From: Chania multitudinisentens RB-25
GTDB taxonomy: Bacteria; Pseudomonadota; Gammaproteobacteria; Enterobacterales; Enterobacteriaceae
Direction: 5' to 3'
NCBI RefSeq assembly: GCF_000520015.2
Contig: NZ_CP007044.2
Coordinates: forward strand, 1,674,001-1,738,000
Length of the DNA: 64,000 bases
The position numbers and the translations under genes are program-made. The notes under the pieces are model-generated. The model searched no databases, was not told the DNA's origin, and saw only the letters and a list, made by a program, of their open reading frames with translations. Of the stretch, positions 17,464 through 25,029 are shown in pieces. Numbering within the stretch: position 1 is the stretch's first letter; every line of letters begins with the position of its first letter.

Positions 17464-17724
17464 ATGGCTATTAATAGAGAATGTATTGCGGAAGTGATGA
17501 AGAAATTCCTGTTATCTGATAATACGGGTATCCATAAACTTTCAATGGCTGAACAGAAGGTTATTGTTGCCGTGGCACATGGAAAAACGCTAACTGAATT
17601 AGCAGTAAAGAGAAATCTAAGTATCAGAACGCTATCAACTCAAAAACGTAACGCCTATAAAAAAATAAATATTAAATCTGATGTCGAGTTTATTCATTAT
17701 ATCTATACTTTTATTGGCAGATAA
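17464..17724 (+). CDS. stand-alone LuxR/GerE-type HTH protein
   Basis: The protein has 86 residues, with a strong ribosome site (GGGAGGG) before the ATG. It consists almost only of a LuxR-type DNA-binding domain: KLSMAEQKVIVAVAHGKTLTELAV, then NLSIRTLSTQKRNAYKKINIKSD, ending FIHYIYTFIGR. The HTH is closest in style to the RcsB/RcsA class (typical RTISSQKKxAxxKL pattern). There is no receiver or ligand domain, so it must act constitutively, by dose, or by pairing with another regulator; RcsB forms heterodimers with several auxiliary LuxR-type partners. Placement suggests control of the flagellar/bactofilin block. Confidence 0.82.
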   Translation: MAINRECIAEVMKKFLLSDNTGIHKLSMAEQKVIVAVAHGKTLTELAVKRNLSIRTLSTQKRNAYKKINIKSDVEFIHYIYTFIGR

Positions 17725-18103
17725 TAATTGTCTGGGTTAGGCAATGTATCTCTATTGCACAGGAGTACCACTAGCAATGACTTGAACGCGGCTGTGTGGT
17801 CAGGCTTAAACATTGGCCACCATGCCCTGAGCCTTGATGGTGGGCTTGTGGCTTACCAGCGGCAATGGAGGAAGAGGGCTCTTTGGCCTGGATTATCTTG
17901 CCGCTATCATCTCAGGATCGCGATTTAAACACGTTGCTCACCCCGATCAAATATCTCTCCTTTATCACGGCGTAACTCCTGGTTATTCCATGATGAACTG
18001 CACCGCAAGAAAATCGGGCCTCTCATCCCTTATAACGTAGCCATTGTTGCTTATCAGGTAAGCGGCTTGGTGAATAGATTGGTTAATTTGCGAACTTGAT
18101 CAC
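17725..18103. other. gap without a convincing gene
   Basis: About 380 bp separate the accessory block from the sugar operon. Two overlapping open frames of 66-68 codons (17728-17928 and 17834-18040) have no good start signals and no recognisable family. They may be remnants of a decayed gene (one reads GLDYLAAIISGSRFKHVAHP), but I cannot identify a parent. Base composition changes here from AT-rich to the GC-richer operon, so this is a plausible island junction. No tRNA, repeat or integrase was seen. Confidence 0.4.
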
Positions 18104-18133
18104 TTGACTGGTCAACTAATCCTAACCTATGTT
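18104..18133 (+). promoter_or_regulatory. probable promoter with overlapping GntR operator
   Basis: TTGACTGGTCAA at 18104-18115 is a perfect 5+5 palindrome around TG. Its left part also serves as a -35 (TTGACT), followed after 18 nt by TATGTT as a -10. This puts transcription start near 18140, between the candidate start codons at 18129 and 18171. A 12-14 bp palindrome over the -35 is what a GntR/HutC repressor would use, and such a regulator is encoded at the end of this operon. Confidence 0.5.
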
Positions 18134-18170
18134 GAAGCTACCTTCTTTTCCGTTCCTGGGAGCTGTTTTC

Positions 18171-19142
18171 ATGGGATCTATCCGCACGTTAAACGGTGAT
18201 ATTGCCGCAGGTCAGCTTGGCGTAACCTACAGTCACGATCATATTTATTGCATTCCGCCTTATTGGGCTGAACGTAACGATGATGACCTGTTGCTAGACG
18301 ATTTACAGGCTTCAGAACGGGAACTGGCGGATTTTCGCCAAGTCGGTGGCAAGGCCATTTATGATGCTACGGCACCGGATTATGGCCGCCAGGTGGTTGC
18401 GGTAGCCGAGATGGCCAAGCGTCAGCAACTGCACGTTATTGCCACGGCGGGGTTTAACAAAGGGTTTCTCTGGAGCAGCCAGCGGCCTGGTTCAACACAG
18501 AGCTTTGCCGCCTGGATTGAAGGCGCTTCAATTGATCAACTGGCGGAGCACGTCAGCCGGGAAGTTACCGAAGGAATCGAAGGCAGCCGTTACCGGGCTG
18601 GAGTGGTGAAATGTGGCACTGGCTACAACACCATCTCCCCTTTAGAACGAAAAACCATGGAAGCGATCGTCAGAGCCCAGCAAAGTACGGGGGCTCCGAT
18701 GCACAGCCATACGGAAATGGGCACCATGGGGCTGGAACAGGCCCGGATATTTAAACAACTGGGGCTGGACTTGTCCCGTTTATGCTTTGCGCATATGGAT
18801 CGTAATCCCGATCCTTGGTATCACCGTCAGATTGCCAATACCGGGGCCTTCCTCTCTTTTGACGGCATGAGTCGCATCAAATATTACCCGGAACATATCC
18901 GCACGCAGGCCATCTTGGCGCTGTGCAAACGGGGCTATCAAAAACAAATTTTACTCGGCGGCGATTTCGCCCGCAAATCCATGAGTGCCCACTATGGCAA
19001 AGGCGGTTTGGGGCTGAAATTTATTCTGGCTGATTGGCGGCCAAGGTTTATCGAAGAGGCCCAGGAAGCAGGGTTCGATGGTGAAGCCTTACTGCATGAT
19101 TTCTTTGTCGACAATCCGGCCCGCTACTTTGCTTTCAGCTAA
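18171..19142 (+). CDS. phosphotriesterase-family metal hydrolase (probable sugar-lactone lactonase)
   Basis: The protein has 323 residues from the ATG at 18171, preceded by GGGAG. The longer frame from 18129 would start inside the predicted promoter. All metal-site features of the amidohydrolase/PTE fold are present: YSHDHIY near the N-terminus (HxH), a bridging Lys in AGVVKCGTGY, His in PMHSHTE, His in LCFAHMDRN and Asp in ILLGGDFAR. Some PTE-family members encoded beside ascorbate-type PTS genes in Mycoplasma hydrolyse phosphorylated pentono-lactones. I infer a similar cytoplasmic lactonase acting on the PTS product. It leads a seven-gene operon. Confidence 0.85.
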   Translation: MGSIRTLNGDIAAGQLGVTYSHDHIYCIPPYWAERNDDDLLLDDLQASERELADFRQVGGKAIYDATAPDYGRQVVAVAEMAKRQQLHVIATAGFNKGFLWSSQRPGSTQSFAAWIEGASIDQLAEHVSREVTEGIEGSRYRAGVVKCGTGYNTISPLERKTMEAIVRAQQSTGAPMHSHTEMGTMGLEQARIFKQLGLDLSRLCFAHMDRNPDPWYHRQIANTGAFLSFDGMSRIKYYPEHIRTQAILALCKRGYQKQILLGGDFARKSMSAHYGKGGLGLKFILADWRPRFIEEAQEAGFDGEALLHDFFVDNPARYFAFS

Positions 19143-19151
19143 GGAGGCTCA

Positions 19152-19907
19152 ATGAAACTGCACGCGTTGAATGAGCAACAGGCCAAGCAGGCTCTGGCAA
19201 AGGCACAGATAGCGCTGTTACCGCTGGGGGCGGTGGAACCCCATGGCGATCATCTACCGCTGGATACCGATAACTTGCTGGCTGAGCGATTTTGCGCCTT
19301 GTTAGAGAAGCAACTGGGCGAGGCCGCGCTCAGCCTGCCGGTGGTGTCCTACAGCCAGGTCTGGTCACTGCGTGGGCATGCGGGCGCGATCGATATTGGT
19401 CATGAGCTGCTGGTGCAACTGTTGCTGGCGCTGGCGCGCAACATGGCCGGTTACGGCATTGCCACCACGGCGGTGATTAATGCGCATTACGGTAATTTTG
19501 ACGCCATCAAGGCTGCCGCCAGACAGTTGAAAGAAGAAGGCATTACGCTACTCAGCTATAGCTGGGCAGGTATGGATCACTGTGTCAGCCAATGGCGCAC
19601 TTCTGCCGTGGCCTATCCCGGTTATATGCATGCGGATGAAATTGAAACCTCTCTGATGCTGGCATTGGCTCCCGAACACGTCGATATGACGCAGGCACGC
19701 TCACACTACCCTGAATTCCCAGAGAATTTTCGTTATCAGCCAGTGCGCTGGACCGAGTTTTCCGACTACGCGGTGCTGGGCGACCCAAGCTGCGCCAGCC
19801 AGGATAAAGGGCAGGCATTTGTGCAGCAGGCATTGGAAACCACTCTGGCCTCTATTCGCCACCATTTGAGTGTAGGGGGCAGCGATGATCGTTCGGCAAG
19901 CCATTAG
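19152..19907 (+). CDS. creatininase-family amidohydrolase
   Basis: The protein has 251 residues with a strong ribosome site (GGAGG). Creatininase-family metal residues are visible: LLPLGAVEPHGDHLPLDTD near residue 23, NAHYGN near 117 (most members have NGHGGN), and HADEIETS near 158 (usual form HAGExETS). Family enzymes hydrolyse C-N bonds in cyclic or formyl amides. The altered NGHGGN motif suggests a changed substrate pocket. It is 9 nt after the PTE gene, and its end overlaps the EIIA gene by 23 nt. I infer that it acts on an amide or lactam form of the imported sugar derivative; the actual substrate is unknown. Confidence 0.85.
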   Translation: MKLHALNEQQAKQALAKAQIALLPLGAVEPHGDHLPLDTDNLLAERFCALLEKQLGEAALSLPVVSYSQVWSLRGHAGAIDIGHELLVQLLLALARNMAGYGIATTAVINAHYGNFDAIKAAARQLKEEGITLLSYSWAGMDHCVSQWRTSAVAYPGYMHADEIETSLMLALAPEHVDMTQARSHYPEFPENFRYQPVRWTEFSDYAVLGDPSCASQDKGQAFVQQALETTLASIRHHLSVGGSDDRSASH

Positions 19908-20319
19908 TATTGATAACCCGGCCAGTAACGCGGCAGAGGCGATTCAGGCTGCGGGCCAGGCGCTTTGCCTGGCTGGTGCCTGTCACCCGGAATATGTTCA
20001 GGCGATGGTGGCCAGCTATCAGGAATTTGGCCCTTATTTTGTGATTGCGCCCGGTTTGGCTATGCCCCATGCCCGCCCGGAACAGGGGGCGATCAAGGCA
20101 CAATTCAGCCTGGTACGGCTGCGCGAGCCGGTGGTGTTCGGCCATGCCGAGAACGATCCGGTGCAGGTTTTGCTAGGGCTGTCGGCTACCAGCAGTGACC
20201 GGCATATTCAACTGATCCAGCACATCGTAACTTTGCTGGCAGATGAAGAGAACCTGCATACGTTAATGAATTCACGCGATCCCGAGCAGTTGTATCAACT
20301 GATAACCCGCGTGAAATAA
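19885..20319 (+). CDS. PTS EIIA, ascorbate/mannitol type
   Basis: The protein has 144 residues. The phosphorylation site is His62, in GLAMPHARPEQG, the EIIA(Mtl/Fru/UlaC) signature. It accepts phosphate from HPr and passes it to the EIIB encoded next. The domain fills the whole protein. It overlaps the creatininase-family gene by 23 nt, so their translation is coupled. Confidence 0.93.
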   Translation: MIVRQAISIDNPASNAAEAIQAAGQALCLAGACHPEYVQAMVASYQEFGPYFVIAPGLAMPHARPEQGAIKAQFSLVRLREPVVFGHAENDPVQVLLGLSATSSDRHIQLIQHIVTLLADEENLHTLMNSRDPEQLYQLITRVK

Positions 20320-20352
20320 GCAGGCTTTGAGGGTTTAACAGGAGTGAATGCA

Positions 20353-20634
20353 ATGAAAATTCTGACGGTGTGCGGTTTAGGGATGGGTTCCAGCCTGATC
20401 CTGAAAATGAACGTGGAGTCGGTGTTAAAACAGCAAGGGATTCAGGCTTCTGTGGAACATATGGATGTTTCTTCTGCGGCTTCGGCCAATGCCGATCTGG
20501 TGATCACCAATGCTGAATTGGTGGATAACCTACGGCATCTCTCTTGCCCGGTGGTGATTGTTAATAACTATATTGACAGCAAAGAGATCGCCCAGGCCCT
20601 GGAACAGGCCGGTATTCTGACGCGGGGAGCATAG
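20353..20634 (+). CDS. PTS EIIB, ascorbate type (UlaB-like)
   Basis: The protein has 93 residues from the ATG at 20353, which has GGAG 8 nt upstream; a GTG three codons earlier is too close to that site. The phosphorylated Cys7 lies in the loop VCGLGMGSS, typical of the SgaB/UlaB and galactitol EIIB group. It transfers phosphate from EIIA to the sugar bound at EIIC. Confidence 0.94.
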   Translation: MKILTVCGLGMGSSLILKMNVESVLKQQGIQASVEHMDVSSAASANADLVITNAELVDNLRHLSCPVVIVNNYIDSKEIAQALEQAGILTRGA

Positions 20635-20636
20635 CC

Positions 20637-21947
20637 ATGAGCGAGTTTCTGGGGGTATTGCGCTGGATCACGGTCAATATTTTTGGGGAAGCTTCTATTT
20701 TAATCGGCCTGATTGTTCTGCTGGGCCTGGTGTTACAAGGCAAACCGCTGGCGGACATTGTTTCTGGCACGTTGAAAGGCATTCTGGGGTTTCTGATCAT
20801 CGGTGCCGGAGCGGGTATTATCGTCTCGGCCCTGTTGATCTTTCAGCCCATCTGGACAGAAGTGTTCGGCCTGAGCTCAATGAGTTTAACCAACATTATC
20901 GGCCAGGTGCATTTCACCGAACGCTATGGCAGTAGCGTCACCATTGCCATCGCGGGCGGTTTTGCGCTGAACCTGCTGCTGGCCCGGCTGACTTGCTTTA
21001 AATATATCTACCTGACCGGCCATATGATGTTCTGGACCACGATGATTTTTGCCGGCGTGATGGTCAACAGTAACCCGGCGATTTCCGGCCTGCAACTGAC
21101 GCTGATGCTGACGGTGATTATGGGGCTCTACTGGACGTTGCAGCCTGCGCTGGTGCAGCCTTGGGTGCGTAAAATCACCGGCAACGATAACGTGGCATTA
21201 GGGCACACCTCGGCCTCTGTGGCTTTGCTGGGGGCGCTGTTTGGCCAGATTTTTGCTGCCAACAAAATCAGTTCTGAAGACATCAAGGTGCCGAAGAAAC
21301 TCGGTTTCCTGCGGGATTCCAACGTGGTGACGGCGTTGACTATGTCGCTGTTGTTCTTCATCGGGACGTTTATTCTGCAAATCAAGGGCACGCCAAAGGC
21401 GGCTGAAATTCTGGTACAGTCTGGCGATCTGAGCTTCTACATTTATGCGTTAAAACAGTCACTGATGTTTACCGGTGGTATCGCCGTGGTGCTGCTTGGG
21501 GTACGGATGTTCATCGGTGAAATGGTGCCCGCGTTTAACGGTATCGGTTCACGCTTGGTGCCCGGCGCCAAACCAGCGCTTGACTGCCCCATCCTGTTTA
21601 ACTTTGCCCCTAATGCGGTGGTGTTGGGCTTCGTGGGTGCCTTTGTCGGCTCACTGTTGTGGCTCACCCTGATAGGCCGCTATACCGGTTACGTGTTTAT
21701 CCCCAGCATGATCGTGATTTTCTTCCACGCCGGTACGGCGGGGGTGTTTGGCAATATCACCGGTGGCTATAAAGGGGCGTTGCTGGCCGGGTTTATCACT
21801 TCCACCGTGGTAGCCTGGGGGCAGTATTTCTGCGTCAATTACTTCATCAGTAACACTATCCCTGACACCGCGCTGTGGGCCGGTGACAGCGATATGTTTG
21901 TTCTGGCCCCGTTGATTGCAGCGTTGACCAGGCTACTGACATTCTGA
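20637..21947 (+). CDS. PTS EIIC, ascorbate type (UlaA/SgaT family permease)
   Basis: The protein has 436 residues with about ten membrane stretches. Family segments include GFLIIGAGAGIIVSAL, the GAFVGSLLWLTLIGRYTG stretch, and FFHAGTAGVFGN near residue 363. UlaA-family EIICs carry L-ascorbate in E. coli, but many paralogues have other substrates. Here the neighbours (PTE-family and creatininase-family hydrolases, SIS protein) are not the Ula set (UlaG, UlaD, UlaE, UlaF), so the substrate is probably not ascorbate. Confidence 0.95.
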   Translation: MSEFLGVLRWITVNIFGEASILIGLIVLLGLVLQGKPLADIVSGTLKGILGFLIIGAGAGIIVSALLIFQPIWTEVFGLSSMSLTNIIGQVHFTERYGSSVTIAIAGGFALNLLLARLTCFKYIYLTGHMMFWTTMIFAGVMVNSNPAISGLQLTLMLTVIMGLYWTLQPALVQPWVRKITGNDNVALGHTSASVALLGALFGQIFAANKISSEDIKVPKKLGFLRDSNVVTALTMSLLFFIGTFILQIKGTPKAAEILVQSGDLSFYIYALKQSLMFTGGIAVVLLGVRMFIGEMVPAFNGIGSRLVPGAKPALDCPILFNFAPNAVVLGFVGAFVGSLLWLTLIGRYTGYVFIPSMIVIFFHAGTAGVFGNITGGYKGALLAGFITSTVVAWGQYFCVNYFISNTIPDTALWAGDSDMFVLAPLIAALTRLLTF

Positions 21948-21964
21948 CTTTATGAGGAAAGGGT

Positions 21965-22705
21965 ATGAGCAAGGCATTGACTCAGTATTACCAACAAATC
22001 CGGCAGAAGCTGGCCCAGTTGGAGCAGCAGCCTGATACGTTAAAATGCGCGGCGAAAGTTATGGCAGAGACGGTGCTAGCCGATCGCAACCTGTTTGTTT
22101 TCGGAGCTAGCCACGCGGGGATTCTGGCGGAGGAAATGAGTTACCGTGCGGGTGGGTTGGCCATCGTTAATCCGCTGTTTACGCCCGCTTTGATGCTCAA
22201 CGTCCGGCCATTGACGCTGACCAGCGCGGTGGAAAACGTGGAGGGGCTGGGGCGGGTGCTGGTTGAACAGTCGCCGTTGCAAGCGGGGGATACGCTGCTG
22301 GTGCACTCGGTTTCTGGTCGCAATGCCATTACTATTGATGTTGCTCTGGCTGCGCGGGCCTGTGGTGCCAAGGTGATCGCCATCACCAGTTTAGCCACGG
22401 CGGCGCGCGTAACTTCGCGCCACTCCAGCGGCAAGCTGTTGGTGGATATCGCGGATATCACCATCGATAACCAATGCGAGTATGGCGATGCTGCCGTTAG
22501 CCTGCCGGGGTTGGCCCAGAAGGCAGCGCCGCTATCGACCATCATGGGAGCAACCATCGCCAACAGCCTGGTGCTACAGATCTGCGAACTGATGCAGGAA
22601 AAACAGCGCACGCCACCGATCCTGGCGAGCGCAAACATAGACGGTAATCAGAAGATAAATCAGGATATACTTGACGCATATAGGAGCCAAATACACTACC
22701 TCTGA
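21965..22705 (+). CDS. SIS-domain protein (UPF0309-type sugar isomerase-like)
   Basis: The protein has 246 residues. It has an SIS fold, with FVFGASHAGILAEEMSYRAGGLA at about 40-62 and LLVHSVSGRNAITIDVALAARACGAKVIAIT at about 111-142, the phosphosugar-binding Ser/Thr-rich loop. The pattern FGxSHxxxLAEExxYRAGGLA matches the UPF0309 group. SIS proteins isomerise or deaminate phosphosugars, or sense them. In this operon it could process the opened sugar phosphate made by the two hydrolases. It starts 17 nt after the EIIC gene with GAGGAAAGGG upstream. Confidence 0.88.
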   Translation: MSKALTQYYQQIRQKLAQLEQQPDTLKCAAKVMAETVLADRNLFVFGASHAGILAEEMSYRAGGLAIVNPLFTPALMLNVRPLTLTSAVENVEGLGRVLVEQSPLQAGDTLLVHSVSGRNAITIDVALAARACGAKVIAITSLATAARVTSRHSSGKLLVDIADITIDNQCEYGDAAVSLPGLAQKAAPLSTIMGATIANSLVLQICELMQEKQRTPPILASANIDGNQKINQDILDAYRSQIHYL

Positions 22706-22718
22706 GTGGAGCATGAGT

Positions 22719-23474
22719 ATGTTTGAGTCGGACGGACTCCCTCTGTATCTCAGGATAAAAGGCATCATCCTGCAACGGATCATCACCTTTACCTACGACG
22801 ATAAACTGCCCGGCGAGCTGTTGCTCGCCGATGAGTTCAAGGTTGCCCGCGGTACTATCAAACAGGCGATAGATTCGTTGGCCAGCATCGGCATGGTGTA
22901 TCGGGAGCAGGGTAAAGGCACCTTTATTAATCGTGATGCGTTGCACAAATATTATACCGACCTGCCGGATGTTCTGGTGACCTTCAACTCGGTCATGCCG
23001 GTTAAGGTAGAGATCCTGTCCCTGTTATCGACAATGGCCAACCAAGAGGTGGCCGACCGGATGCAGCTGGATTTGGGTAGCCAACTGATGCGCCTTGAAC
23101 GGTTGTTTATACAAGAGGAGCAGGTGATGGGCCATTCGATCACTTACTTGAATGGCCGGGTGTATAACGATCTGAGCCATATTGATGAAAGTAGCTCGTT
23201 GTATGAACAGCTACGCGAAACGTTCGGTTATTCCCCAACCAAAGCGACTGAGCGCTATTTGCCGGTTATCTGCGATGCCAAATTGGCCAGCTTGCTGGAC
23301 CTGGAACAAAACAGCGCTTTGTTCAGGATTGAACGCATCGCCAGTAATCTGGATGATGTGGTGCTTGAGTACAGCATCACGCATACCCAGAATGCCACGC
23401 TGTCGTTACAGATTATTGCCAATCAGAGTGTGGTAAATCAGCAGTGGAACTGTACCATCAATAAAGAGCAATGA
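22719..23474 (+). CDS. GntR/HutC-family repressor of the sugar operon
   Basis: The protein has 251 residues from the ATG at 22719, which has GGAG 7 nt upstream; in-frame ATGs at 22713 and 22671 are poorly spaced or lie inside the preceding gene. It has an N-terminal winged HTH (LPLYLRIKGIILQRI, LPGELLLADEFKVARGTIKQAIDSLASIGMVYREQGKGTF) and a C-terminal UTRA ligand-binding domain (about 90-245). UTRA regulators bind a sugar phosphate and release DNA. As part of the operon it probably represses its own expression through the palindrome before the first gene. Confidence 0.93.
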   Translation: MFESDGLPLYLRIKGIILQRIITFTYDDKLPGELLLADEFKVARGTIKQAIDSLASIGMVYREQGKGTFINRDALHKYYTDLPDVLVTFNSVMPVKVEILSLLSTMANQEVADRMQLDLGSQLMRLERLFIQEEQVMGHSITYLNGRVYNDLSHIDESSSLYEQLRETFGYSPTKATERYLPVICDAKLASLLDLEQNSALFRIERIASNLDDVVLEYSITHTQNATLSLQIIANQSVVNQQWNCTINKEQ

Positions 23475-23623
23475 GTTTGAGTGGCCTTATGGAACGATTG
23501 ACAGATACGGTAACTGTTGAGGGGCTTGTAGCGACGATTGCTGCTATGGCTATCTTTGCCATATTTGGTCAAATCCAGGTGAGTGCTGGGTTGGTAACTC
23601 TGGTGAACGGGTTGATTCATTAA
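23471..23623 (+). CDS. 50-residue single-pass membrane peptide, coupled to gntR
   Basis: The ATG at 23471 overlaps the gntR stop as ATGA, so it can be translated by re-initiation. The 50 residues start MSLSGLMERL and contain one hydrophobic span (about residues 18-36; EGLVATIAAMAIFAIFGQ), then end in a short tail GLVTLVNGLIH. I do not recognise it. It could be a small accessory subunit of the PTS permease, a regulatory micropeptide, or chance. The four-base overlap and clean stop argue for a real gene; the lack of known homologues keeps confidence low. Confidence 0.45.
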   Translation: MSLSGLMERLTDTVTVEGLVATIAAMAIFAIFGQIQVSAGLVTLVNGLIH

Positions 23624-23692
23624 GCAACACGAGTTAAATCACTGCCCCGTGCTTTAATGGCGGGGATGAGACATAAACGGTCAAGGTATAAG

Positions 23693-24271
23693 ATGGAAGA
23701 AAAAACGGAAATGAGTTCTCCTCAGCGCGATGCCTTTTTGGATGAGAGAACGTTCAAGTCTCGAACTGTTCTGCTGTTTGGGCAAATCAACGATACGGTA
23801 GCGTACAATGTCGTCAAGCAGCTTGTGGCGCTTTCTGACGAATCCTCTGCGCCGATCAATTTCCTGATTTGTTCACCCGGCGGCCATGTGGAGTCGGGTG
23901 ATGTGATCCACGATGTTATCCGCTTTATTAGTGCCCCGGTTAACATGATAGGCAGCGGTTGGGTAGGGAGTGCGGCGATTAATGTGTTCCTGTCTGTGCC
24001 AAAGGAACGTCGCTTCTGTTTAACAAACACACGTTTTCTGATCCATCAGCCTAGCGGTGGTATTGGCGGCCAGGCTACCGATGTTGCCATTCAGGCACGA
24101 GAAATTATCCGTATACGGGAACGCATTGCTGCTTTAATTGCGAAAGAGACTGGACAGAAACAGGAAAAAGTCTTGAGCGACATCGAACGCGATTTTTGGA
24201 TGCCAGTAGCAGAAGCGATCGAGTATGGCTTGGTATCAAAATCCATTGTGAGCGACAAGGAAATAGCCTGA
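23693..24271 (+). CDS. ClpP-family serine protease paralogue
   Basis: The protein has 192 residues from the ATG at 23693, preceded by AAGG; other in-frame starts lie upstream (23666) and at MSSPQ. The catalytic triad can be placed by alignment to ClpP: Ser in GSGWVGSAAIN, His in TRFLIHQPSGG and Asp in ERDFWMPVAEAIEYGLV. The nucleophile region reads GWVGSAA instead of the usual G.AASMG, and the fold otherwise matches (LICSPGGHVESG). It is not the housekeeping clpP, which sits with clpX. It stands alone, with no Clp ATPase beside it, so it may pair with the cell's ClpX/ClpA or act without an ATPase. Confidence 0.88.
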   Translation: MEEKTEMSSPQRDAFLDERTFKSRTVLLFGQINDTVAYNVVKQLVALSDESSAPINFLICSPGGHVESGDVIHDVIRFISAPVNMIGSGWVGSAAINVFLSVPKERRFCLTNTRFLIHQPSGGIGGQATDVAIQAREIIRIRERIAALIAKETGQKQEKVLSDIERDFWMPVAEAIEYGLVSKSIVSDKEIA

Positions 24272-24471
24272 TTTTTTCTCAAAAAACTGATTTGGTACAA
24301 CAATCTACAGATAGATCTGCTGGCGCCCCTGTTTTTGCATAACACGTTGACTGAGAATCTGGCTTTCTATTCCCGCAACAATACTAATTGTCTGGGGATT
24401 ACTGATGGCCTGCGGCGTATTCCAGTAAGATCGGCACATCATCATGTTTTTGTCTAAAGGAATGAATACCA

Positions 24472-25029
24472 ATGTCTTTGGTTGAAATGGCTGCGAGTAC
24501 AACCTACGCGGCTTCAGTATGGATGGCTGCACGTAATAATGTACATACCTGGTGGATAGGTATTATTGGTTGTCTGTTGTACGGATGGGTATTTTTTTCT
24601 GTTCAGCTATACGCCGATGTAACGCTTCAGATCTTTTTTATTGCCAGCAGTATCGCGGGTTGGGTGAATTGGTTAAAAGGCAACCAGGGGAGCGCAATCC
24701 CCATCCGTAAAACCCCAGGATGGAGACTCGCTGCCTTTGCCTTCGCAGCGTTGTGTGTCTCATCAGGCTATGCTTATATCCTTCACAGTTTTACCAACGC
24801 TTGGTCCCCCTGGCTTGACTCATTGATCATGACATTCAGCATCATGGCGCAGTTTATGCTGATGGGGAGAAGGATTGAAAACTGGTATGCCTGGCTGCTG
24901 GTCAATACCATCGCAGTCCCTCTTTATGCTTCACGCGAGTTATATCTCACTGCTGGCCTCTATCTTATCTTTTGGTGTAATGCCTGGTACGGGCTTTATC
25001 AATGGCGCCGGGAGATGAAAACCCTATGA
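24472..25029 (+). CDS. pnuC: PnuC-family nicotinamide riboside transporter
   Basis: The protein has 185 residues with about six membrane helices. The family core is clear: WWIGIIGCLLYGWVFFSVQLYADVTLQIFFIASSIAGWVNW (about 28-68), and late MLMGRRIENWYAWLLVNTIAVPLYASRELYLTAGLY with the RxxENWxxWxxVN motif. PnuC proteins carry nicotinamide riboside by facilitated diffusion, driven by phosphorylation inside the cell. This copy is shorter at the N-terminus than E. coli PnuC (about 239). It overlaps the next gene by ATGA, which encodes the kinase that would trap the substrate. Confidence 0.93.
   Translation: MSLVEMAASTTYAASVWMAARNNVHTWWIGIIGCLLYGWVFFSVQLYADVTLQIFFIASSIAGWVNWLKGNQGSAIPIRKTPGWRLAAFAFAALCVSSGYAYILHSFTNAWSPWLDSLIMTFSIMAQFMLMGRRIENWYAWLLVNTIAVPLYASRELYLTAGLYLIFWCNAWYGLYQWRREMKTL

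Noticed and set aside
17728..18040. Two overlapping short open frames as genes
   Set aside because: No ribosome sites, no recognisable family, and they overlap in different frames.
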